Positions 8,289-18,347 of a stretch of 64,000 nucleotides of DNA are shown here, piece by piece (the stretch's first letter is position 1; every line of letters begins with the position of its first letter). Below the pieces are notes generated by a model. It ran no database searches. It saw only the letters and a program-made list of their open reading frames with translations, and was not told the origin of the DNA. A program made the position numbers and the translations under genes. Source of the DNA: Buttiauxella selenatireducens (lineage in GTDB: Bacteria; Pseudomonadota; Gammaproteobacteria; Enterobacterales; Enterobacteriaceae); NCBI RefSeq assembly GCF_031432975.1, contig NZ_CP133838.1:1240001-1304000 (forward strand), read 5' to 3'.

Positions 8289-9833
8289 TTAGAGATACGT
8301 CTCTACTGCTTCTCGCATTTTTTTGACATGCAGCCCGTAGACCACCTGAACGTTATTACCTTGTTTAATCACCCCTTTCGCGCCAGTCGATTTCAGGCGG
8401 GGCTCATCGATAACTGAAACATCGCGTACCGTCACTCGCAGGCGGGTGTAACAGTTGTCGACCACTTCGATATTGGCTCGTCCACCAAGACCCTCAATAA
8501 TGGCTTCACCCAATCCATCGTTGCTGCCTTTGGCTTGATACTCTTGTTTGGTAAACAGTTTTGTTTCTTGCTCGTCGTCCTCACGCCCCGGCGTTTTCAT
8601 ATCGAAGCGGCGAATAAGGAAGCGGAACACCAGGAAGTAGATAACCGACATCGTTAGCCCGACGACGATGTACATCGGCCAGTTGGACTTCTCGGTGCCA
8701 AGCGGCAGGTTATAAAGAATGAAATCGATAATCCCGTTAGCTCCGATAGCGTGAACACCTAACAGGTAGAACAACATCATGCCGATGCCGGTCAGAACGG
8801 CATGCACGCCAAACAACATAGGGGCGACAAACAGGAATGAAAACTCCAGCGGCTCCGTCACACCAACCAGCAAAGACGTCAGCGCAGCCGGGATGAGAAT
8901 CGCTTTCGCCGCCGCTTTGCGCTCAGGTTTAGCGGTCATATACATGGCGAATGCCGCAGCAGGAAGACCGAACATTTTGCTGATGCCGCGAGCGTCCCAC
9001 ACCACCGTGCTGCTGAGTTGATGAACGCTCGGACAGGCCATTTCAGCGAAATAAATATTGCGTGCGCCCTGGTAAATATTGCCGCAAACATCGGCCGTAC
9101 CACCTAACTCGGTGTACAGGAAAGGTGTATAGACCAGGTGATGGAGACCGGTTGGCACCAGAATGCGCTCGAGGAAGCCATAGATAGCTACGCCAAATGC
9201 TCCCGCTCCTTTAATCGCTAACGCCAGCGCGCTGATTCCATGTTGAGCAAATGGCCAGAGTTCACTCATCACAACGCCGAGTAACATCGAAACCGGCAGC
9301 ATGATAATGGCGACGAAGCAGTGCCCAGAGTAAATCGCCATCGCACCTGAAAATTGTACGCTGGAGTAACGGTTGTACAGATATCCCGACAGCGCGCCGG
9401 TGAGGATCCCGGCAAATACGCCCATCTCAAGCACCTGTACGCCCAACACCATACTTTGCCCTGCGGTGCGCATCTGGTCGGCAGGAGCCAGTTCTCCCTG
9501 AAGTTGTAGTGTTACGTTCATCGCATTAATAAATACGATAAAAGTGACCAGGCCAATCAATGCGGCATACCCTTTATCTTTTGCCGCAAGACCAATGGGA
9601 ATACCTACGCCAAATACCAGTGCCAGGTTGGCCAGCACCGATACCGCTGATTTGGAGATGAGAACACCGGTGTGTTGAAGTGAAGGGTGGCTGAGGAACG
9701 GTAAATATTCAGCCAGATTGCCATTGCCCAATACATTACCGAACGCGATAAATAAACCGACGATCGGCAAAATAAGCACTGGGCCATAGAGCGATTTTCC
9801 GAAATTTTGTAGGGCGTTAACGGCACTTTTCAT
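8289..9833 (-). CDS. PTS alpha-glucoside transporter EIICB (GlvC/AglA-like)
   Basis: Membrane sugar permease and phosphotransferase (514 aa) that imports alpha-glucosides and phosphorylates them at C6. The N-terminal EIIC domain (about 1-400) has many hydrophobic segments and conserved stretches ERILVPTGLHHLVYTP and VTEPLEFSFLF; the C-terminal EIIB domain (about 430-514) has the phosphorylatable cysteine in VDNCYTRLRV. There is no EIIA domain, so it should depend on Crr (EIIA-Glc). The start has AAGAGA 8 bp upstream. It is the first gene of the minus-strand block EIICB-GH4-sseA-rpiR. Best match by pattern is the alpha-glucoside subfamily rather than glucose or GlcNAc permeases. Confidence 0.93.
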   Translation of the reverse strand: MKSAVNALQNFGKSLYGPVLILPIVGLFIAFGNVLGNGNLAEYLPFLSHPSLQHTGVLISKSAVSVLANLALVFGVGIPIGLAAKDKGYAALIGLVTFIVFINAMNVTLQLQGELAPADQMRTAGQSMVLGVQVLEMGVFAGILTGALSGYLYNRYSSVQFSGAMAIYSGHCFVAIIMLPVSMLLGVVMSELWPFAQHGISALALAIKGAGAFGVAIYGFLERILVPTGLHHLVYTPFLYTELGGTADVCGNIYQGARNIYFAEMACPSVHQLSSTVVWDARGISKMFGLPAAAFAMYMTAKPERKAAAKAILIPAALTSLLVGVTEPLEFSFLFVAPMLFGVHAVLTGIGMMLFYLLGVHAIGANGIIDFILYNLPLGTEKSNWPMYIVVGLTMSVIYFLVFRFLIRRFDMKTPGREDDEQETKLFTKQEYQAKGSNDGLGEAIIEGLGGRANIEVVDNCYTRLRVTVRDVSVIDEPRLKSTGAKGVIKQGNNVQVVYGLHVKKMREAVETYL

Positions 9834-10156
9834 TTAGCAGTCTCTTATTATCACTTTAGCTAAACACCGCGTCGAGGCAGCGACTCAGCACAAAATGTAG
9901 CAAGAATCATGACTGGCTTTCTATCTATCTTATTGTTTTAAAAACAAATGACTTAGAAGGTAACATGTAACCTTTCAGGCTGTGATCGCGCTTCCACTTT
10001 GCAACAGAATTTCAGTTGTAACAGTTGCACAATTCAATGTTTCCTTTGCGAGAAAACGCGCAATGCAGAGTTTTCATACTTTCGTTTTTTTAATGTACCC
10101 GCATAATACATGTACAACGTTGTGGGCTAATGGGCCGTATCGGCCAGGGATAAAAC
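9834..10156. promoter_or_regulatory. Divergent promoter region, alpha-glucoside operon / yfhM
   Basis: The 323-bp gap separates the leftward PTS operon from rightward yfhM and should hold both promoters. A CATAAT hexamer at 10102-10107 is a possible -10 for yfhM; no clear -35 was found. A near-palindrome lies at 9957-9974 (listed separately). In E. coli the sRNA gene ryfA lies between sseA and yfhM; no RyfA homologue was recognised here. Confidence 0.5.
9957..9974. promoter_or_regulatory. Palindromic operator candidate upstream of PTS operon
   Basis: AAGGTAACATGTAACCTT has two-fold symmetry at 16 of 18 positions around ACATGT. It lies 124 bp upstream of the EIICB start codon. The only local regulator is the RpiR-type protein, so it is a candidate binding site; this is inference. 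Confidence 0.4.
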
Positions 10157-13100
10157 ATGAGAGCAATGCGTCTGGGTGCGCTGGCGGTGACGCTAGTGGC
10201 GGCTTTGGCCCTTTCAGGGTGCGACAATAACGACAAACCTCAGCCGGTGGCGAAAAGCGATAGTGCGGCCCAGCAAAGTGCGGCTCCAGCGGCAAAACCG
10301 GACGCCTCACAACTTGAAAAGTTAGCGAAGGATTCCGCTGGCAAATCGTTGAAATTGCTGGATGCCTCCGAGGTTCAGCTTGATGGCGCAGCCACGCTGG
10401 TCCTCACCTTCTCCATTCCACTCGATCCCAATCAAGACTTCTCCCGCGTGGCTCATTTGGTGGATAAGACCAGCGGTAAAGTGGACGGCGCGTGGGAACT
10501 TTCAGCTGACCTAAAAGAATTACGTTTGCGCCATCTTGAGCCTAAACGTGAACTGATACTGACGGTTGATAGCGGTTTGCTTGCTCTCAATAAAACAACT
10601 TTTGACAGCCCCTTCGAGAAACAAATTTCGACACGTGACATTCAACCGAGCGTTGGGTTTGCCAGCCGGGGTTCCTTGCTGCCAACCAAAGTGATTGCAG
10701 GTTTACCGGTGATGGCGCTCAACGTCGATAAAATTGACGTCAATTTTTACCGGATAAAAAGCGAATCGTTAAGCTCATTCATCAGCCAGTGGCAATACCG
10801 AAACTCAGTCTCTAACTGGGAATCTGACAATTTGCTCAAGCTTGCGGATTTGGTTTACAGCGGCAGGTTTGACCTCAATCCTGCGCGCAATACCCGTGAA
10901 AAACTGCTGCTACCGCTAGGTGAAATCAAACCGCTGCAACAACCTGGCGTCTATATCGCGATTATGAATCAGGCCGGTCATTACAGTTATAGCAATGCGG
11001 CAACATTGTTTACGTTAAGCGACATCGGGGTGTCCGTACACCGCTACCATGACCGGTTAGATGTCTTCACCCAAAGCCTGGAAAATGGTGCGGCACAGTC
11101 CAGTGTGGAAATCTCCCTGCTTGATGAAAAAGGACAAACCCTGGCACAAGCGAAGAGCGATGGTGATGGCCACGCTACGCTTGAAAAACCAGGCAAAGGG
11201 ACGTTATTACTCGCGCGTACTACAGAACAAACTACGTTGCTGGATTTGAGCCGCCCGGCACTGGACCTGGCTGAATTCGATATTGCCGGAGATGCCGGGT
11301 TCACTAAGCAATTCTTTATGTTTGGCCCAAGGGATCTTTATCGTCCGGGTGAAACCGTTCTGCTTAATGCTTTACTGCGCGATAGCGATGGGAAAGCACT
11401 GCCTGCTCAACCGGTAAAACTGGAAGTGGTGAAGCCAGATGGCCAGGTCGCCAGAACGCAAGTCTGGCAACCAGAAAAGGGTTTGTATCAATTCAGCTAC
11501 CCATTGAATCCGAATGTGCAAACCGGCAACTGGCAGGTGCGCGTAAATACCGGCGATAATCAGCCACGTATCTGGTCATTTAAAGTTGAAGACTTCATGC
11601 CAGAGCGTATGGCACTGAATATCAAGGGTAATAAGGATCCCGTCAGCCCTGATGAATCTGTGAGCTTCCAGATTACAGGTCGTTATCTGTACGGTGCACC
11701 AGCGTCCGGTAACAATCTGCAAGGACAGCTGTTCTTGCGCCCGCTTCGTGAAGCGGTGTCTGCTCTACCAGGGTTCCAGTTTGGCGATATAAACGAAGAA
11801 AACCTGTCTCGTAATCTCGATGAAGTCCAGCTCCAGCTTGATGAGCAAGGTAAAACAACAGTCAGTACCGATAGCCAATGGGCTGATGTCCACTCGCCAT
11901 TACGATTGGTGCTACAAACCAGTTTGCTGGAATCGGGTGGTCGTCCAGTGACGCGTCGTGCTGAACAAGCTATCTGGCCAGACGACGCGCTGCCTGGCAT
12001 TCGCCCGCAATTCGCCAGCAAAGAGATCTACGATTACCGAACTGACAGCACTCGTACTCAACCTATCGTTGATGAAGATACTAATGCCGGTTTTGACATT
12101 GTTTATGCCAATGCAAAAGGGGAAAAGCTGGCGGTTTCTGGGCTTGATGTGCGGCTCATCCGCGAGCGCCGGGATTATTTCTGGAGTTGGGAAGAGGGTG
12201 AAGGCTGGCAGTCTCAATATGACCAGAAAGACCTCATAGAAGCGGAGCAAAAGCTCACGCTTGCAGCGGGTGAAACCGGCAAAGTGGCTTTCCCTGTTGA
12301 ATGGGGGTCCTACCGTCTTGAAGTACGTGATCCGGAGACAAACAATCTCAGCAGCATGCGTTTCTGGGCGGGTTACAGTTGGCAAGACAACAGTGACGGT
12401 GAAGGCGCTGTACGACCAGACCGCGTGACGCTGAAAATAGATAAACCAACTTATAAGCCTGGCGATACGATTAATCTGCATATTTCTGCCCCAGCGGCGG
12501 GAAAAGGCTACGCGATGGTGGAATCCAGCGATGGTCCACTGTGGTGGAAAGAAATTGATGTGCCAGAAAAAGGCCTGGATATCGCAATTCCAGTGGATAA
12601 AAGTTGGCAACGGCACGACCTGTATTTGAGCACGTTGGTGATACGGCCTGGTGATAAGAGCCGTTCGGCAACACCAAAACGCGCAGTCGGTATTTTGCAT
12701 CTTCCACTGGCTGATGAAAGCCGCCGACTTGGGCTTACGTTAGAAGCCCCCGCTAAAATGCGCCCGAATCAGAACCTGACAGTGAAAGTAAAAACCCAGC
12801 CTATTAACGGGGAAATGCCGAAGCAAATTAATGTGCTGGTTTCCGCTGTGGATAGCGGGGTACTGAATATTACTGACTACAAAACCCCAGACCCGTGGGA
12901 AGCCTTCTTTGGTCGTAAACGTTACGGCGCGGATTTATACGATATCTATGGTCAGGTGATTGAAGGGGAAGGGCGCTTAGCCGCATTACGCTTTGGTGGT
13001 GATGGTGACGAAGGAGATGCATTAAGCCGCGGCGGTAAAAAACCGGTTAACCACGTCACGATCATTGCCCAACAAGCTCAGCGAGTGCAACTTGACGAAA

Positions 13101-15121
13101 AAGGTGAAGGCACGGTTGCGCTCCCTATTGGCGATTTCAACGGCGAGTTGCGTGTCATGGCGCAAGCCTGGACCGATGACCGTTTTGGTCATAGCGAGAA
13201 TAAAGTGGTAGTTGCTGCGCCACTTGTGACGGAACTGGCTGCGCCGCGCTTTATGGCGAGCGGTGATAGCAGTCGTTTAGCGATGGATCTCACTAACCTG
13301 ACCGACCAACCGCAACAACTGAATGTAAACCTGAACACCAGCGGCTTGCTTTCGCTGGACTCAGCGGCATCACAAACCGTGAAATTGATGCCGGGCGCGC
13401 GTAAAACTCTGTTTATCTCAGTCCGCGCGTTGGATGGTTTTGGTGATGGGCAACTGAATGCGCAAATCAATGGCGTCAACTTACCTGGCGAAACATTTGC
13501 AGCCCTGCAAAAACAATGGACCTTATCTGTGCGTCCTCCGTTCCCGGCTCAAAGTATCAACAGTGGTGCGGTACTTGCTCCCGGTGAAGTGTGGGATATT
13601 CCGCCGCGACATATTTCCGGTTTAGCTCCTGCAACACTTGAAGGACAGGTATTACTCAGTGGTCGCCCGCCGCTAAACCTGGCGCGTTATATCCGTGAGC
13701 TTAAAGCGTATCCGTATGGTTGCCTTGAACAAACGACCAGTGGCCTGTTCCCTTCGCTTTATACCAATCAGGCACAGCTTGCCGCTCTGGGGATAAAAGG
13801 AACCTCTGATGAGCAGCGTCGCGCAGCAATCGATCTGGGAATTTCTCGTCTGCTCGATATGCAGCGCGATAACGGCAGCTTTGGTTTATGGGACAAAGAA
13901 GGGCCGGAAGAGTACTGGCTAACGGCTTATGTGACTGATTTCCTGGTCCGTGCTAGCGAGCAAGGTTACAGCGTTAATGTAGATTCGCTCAATAAAGCCA
14001 ATCAGCGTCTGCTGCGCTACCTTCAGGATTCAGGGCTAATTGCATTACGTTATAGCGATGATGCCGCTGCCAGTAAATTTGCGATTCAAGCCTATGCAGG
14101 CCAGGTATTAGCGCGTCAGCAAAAAGCACCTCTTGGAGCGTTGCGTGATCTTTGGCAGCGCCATAGCTCTGCCCGTGCCGGTTTGCCATTGGTGCAACTT
14201 GGCGTGGCGTTAAAGTTAATGGGTGATGCGCCGCGTGGCGAAGAAGCTATCAAGTTAGGGTTGCAAACCCGTCGTAGTGACGAGCGAATCTGGATGGCTG
14301 ATTACGGTAGTGAATTGCGTGATAAAGCAATGGTTCTCAGTCTTCTGGAGGAGAACAAATTGCTGCCAGACCAGCAAAGTAACTTGCTGTCTGATCTCTC
14401 TAACCTCGCCTTTAGCCAACGCTGGCTTTCGACACAGGAAAGTAACGCACTCTTCCTGGCTGGCCGTAACTGGCAAACGGTGAAAGGAGATTGGCAAGCG
14501 CAGGTCTCCTTTACTGACGAACCACTGGCGAGTGGGCAATCAATGACACGTAATTTAACAGCCGAACAGCTCAATAGCCTGCAAGTGACTAACACTGGCC
14601 CGGGCAATCTCTATCTCCGCCTGGACAGCGCGGGTTATCCGCAACAGTCTCCAGCACCATATAGCAATGTGTTGCACATTGAGCGCCATTTCCTGGATGC
14701 CAAAGGTAACAGCAAATCGTTGTCAGAGCTGAAAAGCGGTGAGCTAGTGATGGTCTGGTTAGATGTTTGGGCGGATAAAAATGTGCCTGATGCGCTGGTG
14801 GTCGATCTACTGCCTGCCGGGCTTGAACTGGAAAATCAGAACCTGTCAGAAAGCAGTGCCAGCCTGAGCGAAAGCGATAATCAGGTTCAGGGGTTACTGA
14901 GCCAGATGCAACAGGCGGATATCCAGCACATGGAATTCCGTGATGATCGCTTTGTTGCGGCATTGCCACTCAATGAAAGCCAGCATGCGACACTGGTTTA
15001 CCTGGCGCGAGCGGTGACTCCAGGGACGTATCAGGTGCCGGTTTCTCAAGTGGAATCGATGTATGTTCCGCAGTGGCGGGCAACAGGAGCCAGCACTGGC
15101 ATGCTGACTATTCATCCGTAA
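10157..15121 (+). CDS. yfhM: Bacterial alpha-2-macroglobulin lipoprotein YfhM
   Basis: Large periplasmic, lipid-anchored protease trap (1654 aa; E. coli 1653). The signal peptide ends in the lipobox LSGC, giving lipidated Cys22 followed by DNN. After a series of macroglobulin domains the thioester motif CLEQ lies at residues 1189-1192 in the context YPYGCLEQTT; the reactive thioester covalently captures attacking proteases. The start ATG has AGGGAT upstream; a second ATG at 10166 is possible but less well spaced. pbpC follows after 13 bp, and the conserved yfhM-pbpC pairing is read as protease defence coupled with cell wall repair. Confidence 0.97.
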   Translation: MRAMRLGALAVTLVAALALSGCDNNDKPQPVAKSDSAAQQSAAPAAKPDASQLEKLAKDSAGKSLKLLDASEVQLDGAATLVLTFSIPLDPNQDFSRVAHLVDKTSGKVDGAWELSADLKELRLRHLEPKRELILTVDSGLLALNKTTFDSPFEKQISTRDIQPSVGFASRGSLLPTKVIAGLPVMALNVDKIDVNFYRIKSESLSSFISQWQYRNSVSNWESDNLLKLADLVYSGRFDLNPARNTREKLLLPLGEIKPLQQPGVYIAIMNQAGHYSYSNAATLFTLSDIGVSVHRYHDRLDVFTQSLENGAAQSSVEISLLDEKGQTLAQAKSDGDGHATLEKPGKGTLLLARTTEQTTLLDLSRPALDLAEFDIAGDAGFTKQFFMFGPRDLYRPGETVLLNALLRDSDGKALPAQPVKLEVVKPDGQVARTQVWQPEKGLYQFSYPLNPNVQTGNWQVRVNTGDNQPRIWSFKVEDFMPERMALNIKGNKDPVSPDESVSFQITGRYLYGAPASGNNLQGQLFLRPLREAVSALPGFQFGDINEENLSRNLDEVQLQLDEQGKTTVSTDSQWADVHSPLRLVLQTSLLESGGRPVTRRAEQAIWPDDALPGIRPQFASKEIYDYRTDSTRTQPIVDEDTNAGFDIVYANAKGEKLAVSGLDVRLIRERRDYFWSWEEGEGWQSQYDQKDLIEAEQKLTLAAGETGKVAFPVEWGSYRLEVRDPETNNLSSMRFWAGYSWQDNSDGEGAVRPDRVTLKIDKPTYKPGDTINLHISAPAAGKGYAMVESSDGPLWWKEIDVPEKGLDIAIPVDKSWQRHDLYLSTLVIRPGDKSRSATPKRAVGILHLPLADESRRLGLTLEAPAKMRPNQNLTVKVKTQPINGEMPKQINVLVSAVDSGVLNITDYKTPDPWEAFFGRKRYGADLYDIYGQVIEGEGRLAALRFGGDGDEGDALSRGGKKPVNHVTIIAQQAQRVQLDEKGEGTVALPIGDFNGELRVMAQAWTDDRFGHSENKVVVAAPLVTELAAPRFMASGDSSRLAMDLTNLTDQPQQLNVNLNTSGLLSLDSAASQTVKLMPGARKTLFISVRALDGFGDGQLNAQINGVNLPGETFAALQKQWTLSVRPPFPAQSINSGAVLAPGEVWDIPPRHISGLAPATLEGQVLLSGRPPLNLARYIRELKAYPYGCLEQTTSGLFPSLYTNQAQLAALGIKGTSDEQRRAAIDLGISRLLDMQRDNGSFGLWDKEGPEEYWLTAYVTDFLVRASEQGYSVNVDSLNKANQRLLRYLQDSGLIALRYSDDAAASKFAIQAYAGQVLARQQKAPLGALRDLWQRHSSARAGLPLVQLGVALKLMGDAPRGEEAIKLGLQTRRSDERIWMADYGSELRDKAMVLSLLEENKLLPDQQSNLLSDLSNLAFSQRWLSTQESNALFLAGRNWQTVKGDWQAQVSFTDEPLASGQSMTRNLTAEQLNSLQVTNTGPGNLYLRLDSAGYPQQSPAPYSNVLHIERHFLDAKGNSKSLSELKSGELVMVWLDVWADKNVPDALVVDLLPAGLELENQNLSESSASLSESDNQVQGLLSQMQQADIQHMEFRDDRFVAALPLNESQHATLVYLARAVTPGTYQVPVSQVESMYVPQWRATGASTGMLTIHP

Positions 15122-15134
15122 CGGGCCTCGTCAA

Positions 15135-17456
15135 GTGCGACAGCCTCTACGCTGGCGGCGGCGCTACTTTTTCATCGTTGCGCCTCTCATTTTTTGTCTG
15201 GGGATTTTGCTGGCAGACCGGCTTTGGCCGCTGCCACTATCTCAGGCGAATCCTGCACGTGTCGTGGTTGCAGCAGATGGCACCCCCCTGTGGCGTTTTG
15301 CTGACGAGAACGGCATCTGGCGCTATCCGGTCACGCTTAATGATGTTTCACCCCGTTATCTCGAAGCCCTGATCAACTATGAAGATCGCTGGTTTTGGGA
15401 GCATCCAGGTATTAACCCACTTTCGATACTACGTGCAGCCGGCCAGGATCTTCTGAGCGGAAAAGTGGTTTCGGGTGGCAGTACATTGACGATGCAAGTG
15501 GCTCGCTTGTTGGATCCCCACCCCCGAACATTTGGCGGAAAAATCCGCCAGGTGTGGCGGGCTCTGCAACTTGAGTGGCATCTTTCGAAAGAGCAAATTC
15601 TCACCCTTTATTTGAATCGCGCACCCTTTGGCGGCACGTTACAGGGAGTGGGCGCGGCCAGTTGGGTCTACCTGGGAAAATCTCCTGAGCATCTTAGTTA
15701 TGCGGAAGCGGCTTTATTGGCTGTACTCCCGCAAGCACCTAGCCGCCTGCGTCCAGACCGCTGGCCTGAGCGGGCACAAGCTGCACGTGACAAAGTGCTG
15801 CTTCGCATGGCCGAACAAGCTGTCTGGGAACCGCAACAGGTTAAAGAATCTCTCGAAGAACCCGTTTGGCTAACTACACGCCAGATGCCGCAATTAGCTC
15901 CATTACTTTCACGTTATCTGGTAAATCGCAGCGACGCTCAGAAAATAACTACCACTATCGATGCACCGTTACAGCGCCAACTGGAAGAACTGGCGTTGAA
16001 CTGGAAAGCTCAACTTCCGGCGCGTTCATCATTGGCGATGTTGGTCGTCGATCACACCACTATGGAAGTACGCGGTTGGGTTGGTTCGGCCGATATTAAT
16101 GATCAAAGTCGTTTCGGCCATGTTGATATGGTCACGGCAATTCGGTCACCAGGCTCGGTGCTTAAACCTTTTGTCTATGGCCTGGCGCTGGACGATGGGT
16201 TGATTCATCCCACTTCGTTGTTACAGGATGTGCCACGCCGCTTCGGTGATTACCGCCCAGGAAATTTCGACACGGGTTTTCATGGCCCGGTCAGTATGAG
16301 TGAAGCACTGGTACGTTCGCTCAATCTCCCTGCGGTGCAAGTGCTTGAAGCATATGGGCCAAAACGCTTTGCTGCACAACTGCGTAACGTGGGTTTGGAT
16401 CTGCGTTTTCCTGCAAACAGCGAGCCTAATCTTTCGCTCATTCTTGGAGGCGGCGGGGCGCGATTGGATCAGTTAGTTGCCGCTTATAGCGCATTTGCTC
16501 GCCATGGGCGCGCGGCACATTTGCGTTTACAGCCAGACCAACCATTGCTGGAACGGCCATTGATGTCTGCGGGAGCTGCCTGGATTATTAGGCGAGTACT
16601 GGCGGGTGAAGCCCAGCCGCAACCGGATGCGACGTTACCCGCTGTAGTCCCTTTGGCGTGGAAAACGGGTACCAGCTACGGTTATCGCGATGCGTGGGCT
16701 ATCGGGATAAATCCCCGCTATCTCATTGGTATCTGGACTGGACGCCCTGATAGCACGCCGGTTGCTGGGCAGTTTGGTTTAGGTAGCGCCGTGCCGCTGT
16801 TAAATCAGGTCAATAATATGCTGCAAGCCACTTCCGCTGTTCAGCAGGCACGCCTGCCTGTTGACCCGCGTCCGGCAACGGTTTCTGCGGGCGAAATTTG
16901 CTGGCCGGGAGGGCAAACTCTGGCCCTGGGAGACAGCAATTGCCGACGCAGGTTATCGGGATGGTTACTGGATGATAGCCAACCGCCAACGCTTGATGCG
17001 CAGGGACAAGAAGGCGTTCAGGGATCAAGAAAGTTGGTCTGGCTGGACGAGCAAGGGAAACGTGTGGCGGCGGATTGCCCAAATGCGACACGACATATTA
17101 TTTCTTTGTGGCCGTTGCCACTTGAGCCCTGGTTGCCCGTCAGTGAGAGAAGAGCCGCTCGTTTGCCAGCGGTTTCGGAACAATGTCCACCGCAGCAGAA
17201 AGATGAAGTTACGCCTTTATTATTGTTAGGGGTACGTGAGGGCGCTATTTTGAAGCGTCTACCTGGCGAATTAAGCTTAGTGCTTCGTCTTAGTACGCAG
17301 GGTGGGCAAGGTGATCGCTGGTGGTTTTTGAACGGTGAGCCGATGAGTGAAAAGCAAAACGGGATCGCGCTAAATCTGGATAAACCGGGAAAGTATCAAG
17401 TATTGGTGCTTGATGAAGCCGGGCAGATTGCTGCTGCTCATTTCACTTTGCAGTAG
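15135..17456 (+). CDS. pbpC: Penicillin-binding protein 1C
   Basis: Class A bifunctional penicillin-binding protein (773 aa; E. coli 770). An N-terminal membrane anchor (about 8-28) is followed by a GT51 glycosyltransferase domain with the EDRWFWEHPG motif and by a transpeptidase domain with S341-V-L-K344 and K510-T-G-T-S. A C-terminal biPBP domain completes the protein. Translation starts at GTG 13 bp after the yfhM stop; there is only a weak Shine-Dalgarno, so coupling to yfhM translation is likely. Acts in the periplasm on lipid II. Ends 225 bp before ndk. Confidence 0.97.
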   Translation: MRQPLRWRRRYFFIVAPLIFCLGILLADRLWPLPLSQANPARVVVAADGTPLWRFADENGIWRYPVTLNDVSPRYLEALINYEDRWFWEHPGINPLSILRAAGQDLLSGKVVSGGSTLTMQVARLLDPHPRTFGGKIRQVWRALQLEWHLSKEQILTLYLNRAPFGGTLQGVGAASWVYLGKSPEHLSYAEAALLAVLPQAPSRLRPDRWPERAQAARDKVLLRMAEQAVWEPQQVKESLEEPVWLTTRQMPQLAPLLSRYLVNRSDAQKITTTIDAPLQRQLEELALNWKAQLPARSSLAMLVVDHTTMEVRGWVGSADINDQSRFGHVDMVTAIRSPGSVLKPFVYGLALDDGLIHPTSLLQDVPRRFGDYRPGNFDTGFHGPVSMSEALVRSLNLPAVQVLEAYGPKRFAAQLRNVGLDLRFPANSEPNLSLILGGGGARLDQLVAAYSAFARHGRAAHLRLQPDQPLLERPLMSAGAAWIIRRVLAGEAQPQPDATLPAVVPLAWKTGTSYGYRDAWAIGINPRYLIGIWTGRPDSTPVAGQFGLGSAVPLLNQVNNMLQATSAVQQARLPVDPRPATVSAGEICWPGGQTLALGDSNCRRRLSGWLLDDSQPPTLDAQGQEGVQGSRKLVWLDEQGKRVAADCPNATRHIISLWPLPLEPWLPVSERRAARLPAVSEQCPPQQKDEVTPLLLLGVREGAILKRLPGELSLVLRLSTQGGQGDRWWFLNGEPMSEKQNGIALNLDKPGKYQVLVLDEAGQIAAAHFTLQ

Positions 17457-17538
17457 AGCCATAGTGTGATTTTTAGGCGTTCAGGTGAAAAGTGTTGCCG
17501 ATGTTCGCTTTATTTTAAAAAAATGTTACCTGCATCCA

Positions 17539-17567
17539 TAGGCAACTCGAGACTTGCTCATTATAAT
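17539..17567 (+). promoter_or_regulatory. Predicted ndk promoter
   Basis: A perfect -10 TATAAT lies at 17562-17567, about 115 bp upstream of the ndk ATG. The best -35 at 17-bp spacing is TAGGCA, a weak match, so activation or an alternative spacing is possible. Confidence 0.5.
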
Positions 17568-17681
17568 CGGCGCCAAATCATAACCGGGTATCCCATAAAT
17601 ACTTCCCGCAGCAGGCAGCTAACGCTCCCGTTGCATGAGTAATGACGGGACCGGGCAAACAGAACAGACACAGAGGTAATC

Positions 17682-18113
17682 ATGGCTATTGAACGTACTT
17701 TTTCCATCATCAAACCAAACGCGGTGGCAAAAAACGTTATTGGTAATATTTATGCTCGTTTTGAATCCGCAGGGTTTAAGATTGTTGGCGCAAAAATGTT
17801 GCACCTGACTTCTGCACAGGCACAGGGTTTCTATGCTGAGCACGAAGGCAAACCATTCTTCGACGGCCTGGTTGAGTTTATGACTTCCGGTCCAATCGTT
17901 GTGAGCGTTCTGGAAGGTGAAAATGCGGTTCAGCGTCACCGTGACATTCTGGGCGCAACTAACCCAGCTAACGCTCTGGCGGGTACTCTGCGTGCAGACT
18001 ACGCGGATAGCTTCACCGAAAACGGCACCCACGGCTCTGATTCTTTAGAATCAGCTGCTCGCGAAATCGCCTATTTCTTCGCTGAAGGTGAAGTTTGCCC
18101 ACGCACTCGCTAA
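17682..18113 (+). CDS. ndk: Nucleoside diphosphate kinase
   Basis: Balances nucleoside triphosphate pools by transferring the gamma-phosphate from NTP to NDP through a phosphohistidine. 143 residues, as in E. coli. The N-terminus [18 protein letters not shown] is the canonical nucleotide-fold start, and the active-site signature NGTHGSDS contains the catalytic histidine. An AGAGGTAATC ribosome binding site precedes the ATG. The leader from the predicted promoter contains a CCCGT/ACGGG hairpin just upstream of the gene. A strong terminator-like hairpin lies between it and rlmN. Confidence 0.98.
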   Translation: MAIERTFSIIKPNAVAKNVIGNIYARFESAGFKIVGAKMLHLTSAQAQGFYAEHEGKPFFDGLVEFMTSGPIVVSVLEGENAVQRHRDILGATNPANALAGTLRADYADSFTENGTHGSDSLESAAREIAYFFAEGEVCPRTR

Positions 18114-18261
18114 TGGTCCTTTCTGGTTGGTTGGCGGGTAGAAATACCTGTAAACCAAATAGATGTGGGCATTAGCACTATCTGTTAAGCGACCGTTACA
18201 TTTTATTTGTATGTACATCGCTATCAGACATGGCATCTGTGCCATAGAGTTTGTACAATGC

Positions 18262-18302
18262 TACGCCCCGGATGAGCTTGCTCTCCGGGGCGTATCTTTT
18301 TA
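18262..18302 (+). terminator. Intrinsic terminator between ndk and rlmN
   Basis: ACGCCCCGGA pairs perfectly with TCCGGGGCGT; the inner GAGC/GCTC extends the stem, and ATCTTTTT follows. It ends 46 bp before the rlmN ATG, so rlmN must be transcribed by read-through or from a promoter inside this gap. Confidence 0.85.
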
Positions 18303-18347
18303 ACCCTCCTGGGGCCGTAACGTGTAACAACGAGGCCGGAAGAAATT

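Noticed and set aside
9981-9996. TGTGATCGCGCTTCCA as a CRP site for the PTS operon
   Set aside because: Only the left half fits TGTGA-N6-TCACA; the right half TTCCA fits poorly, and it is about 150 bp from the gene.
11912-12700. 262-codon minus-strand open frame
   Set aside because: It lies wholly inside yfhM on the opposite strand, has no family features and no ribosome binding site; it is a by-product of the codon pattern of yfhM.
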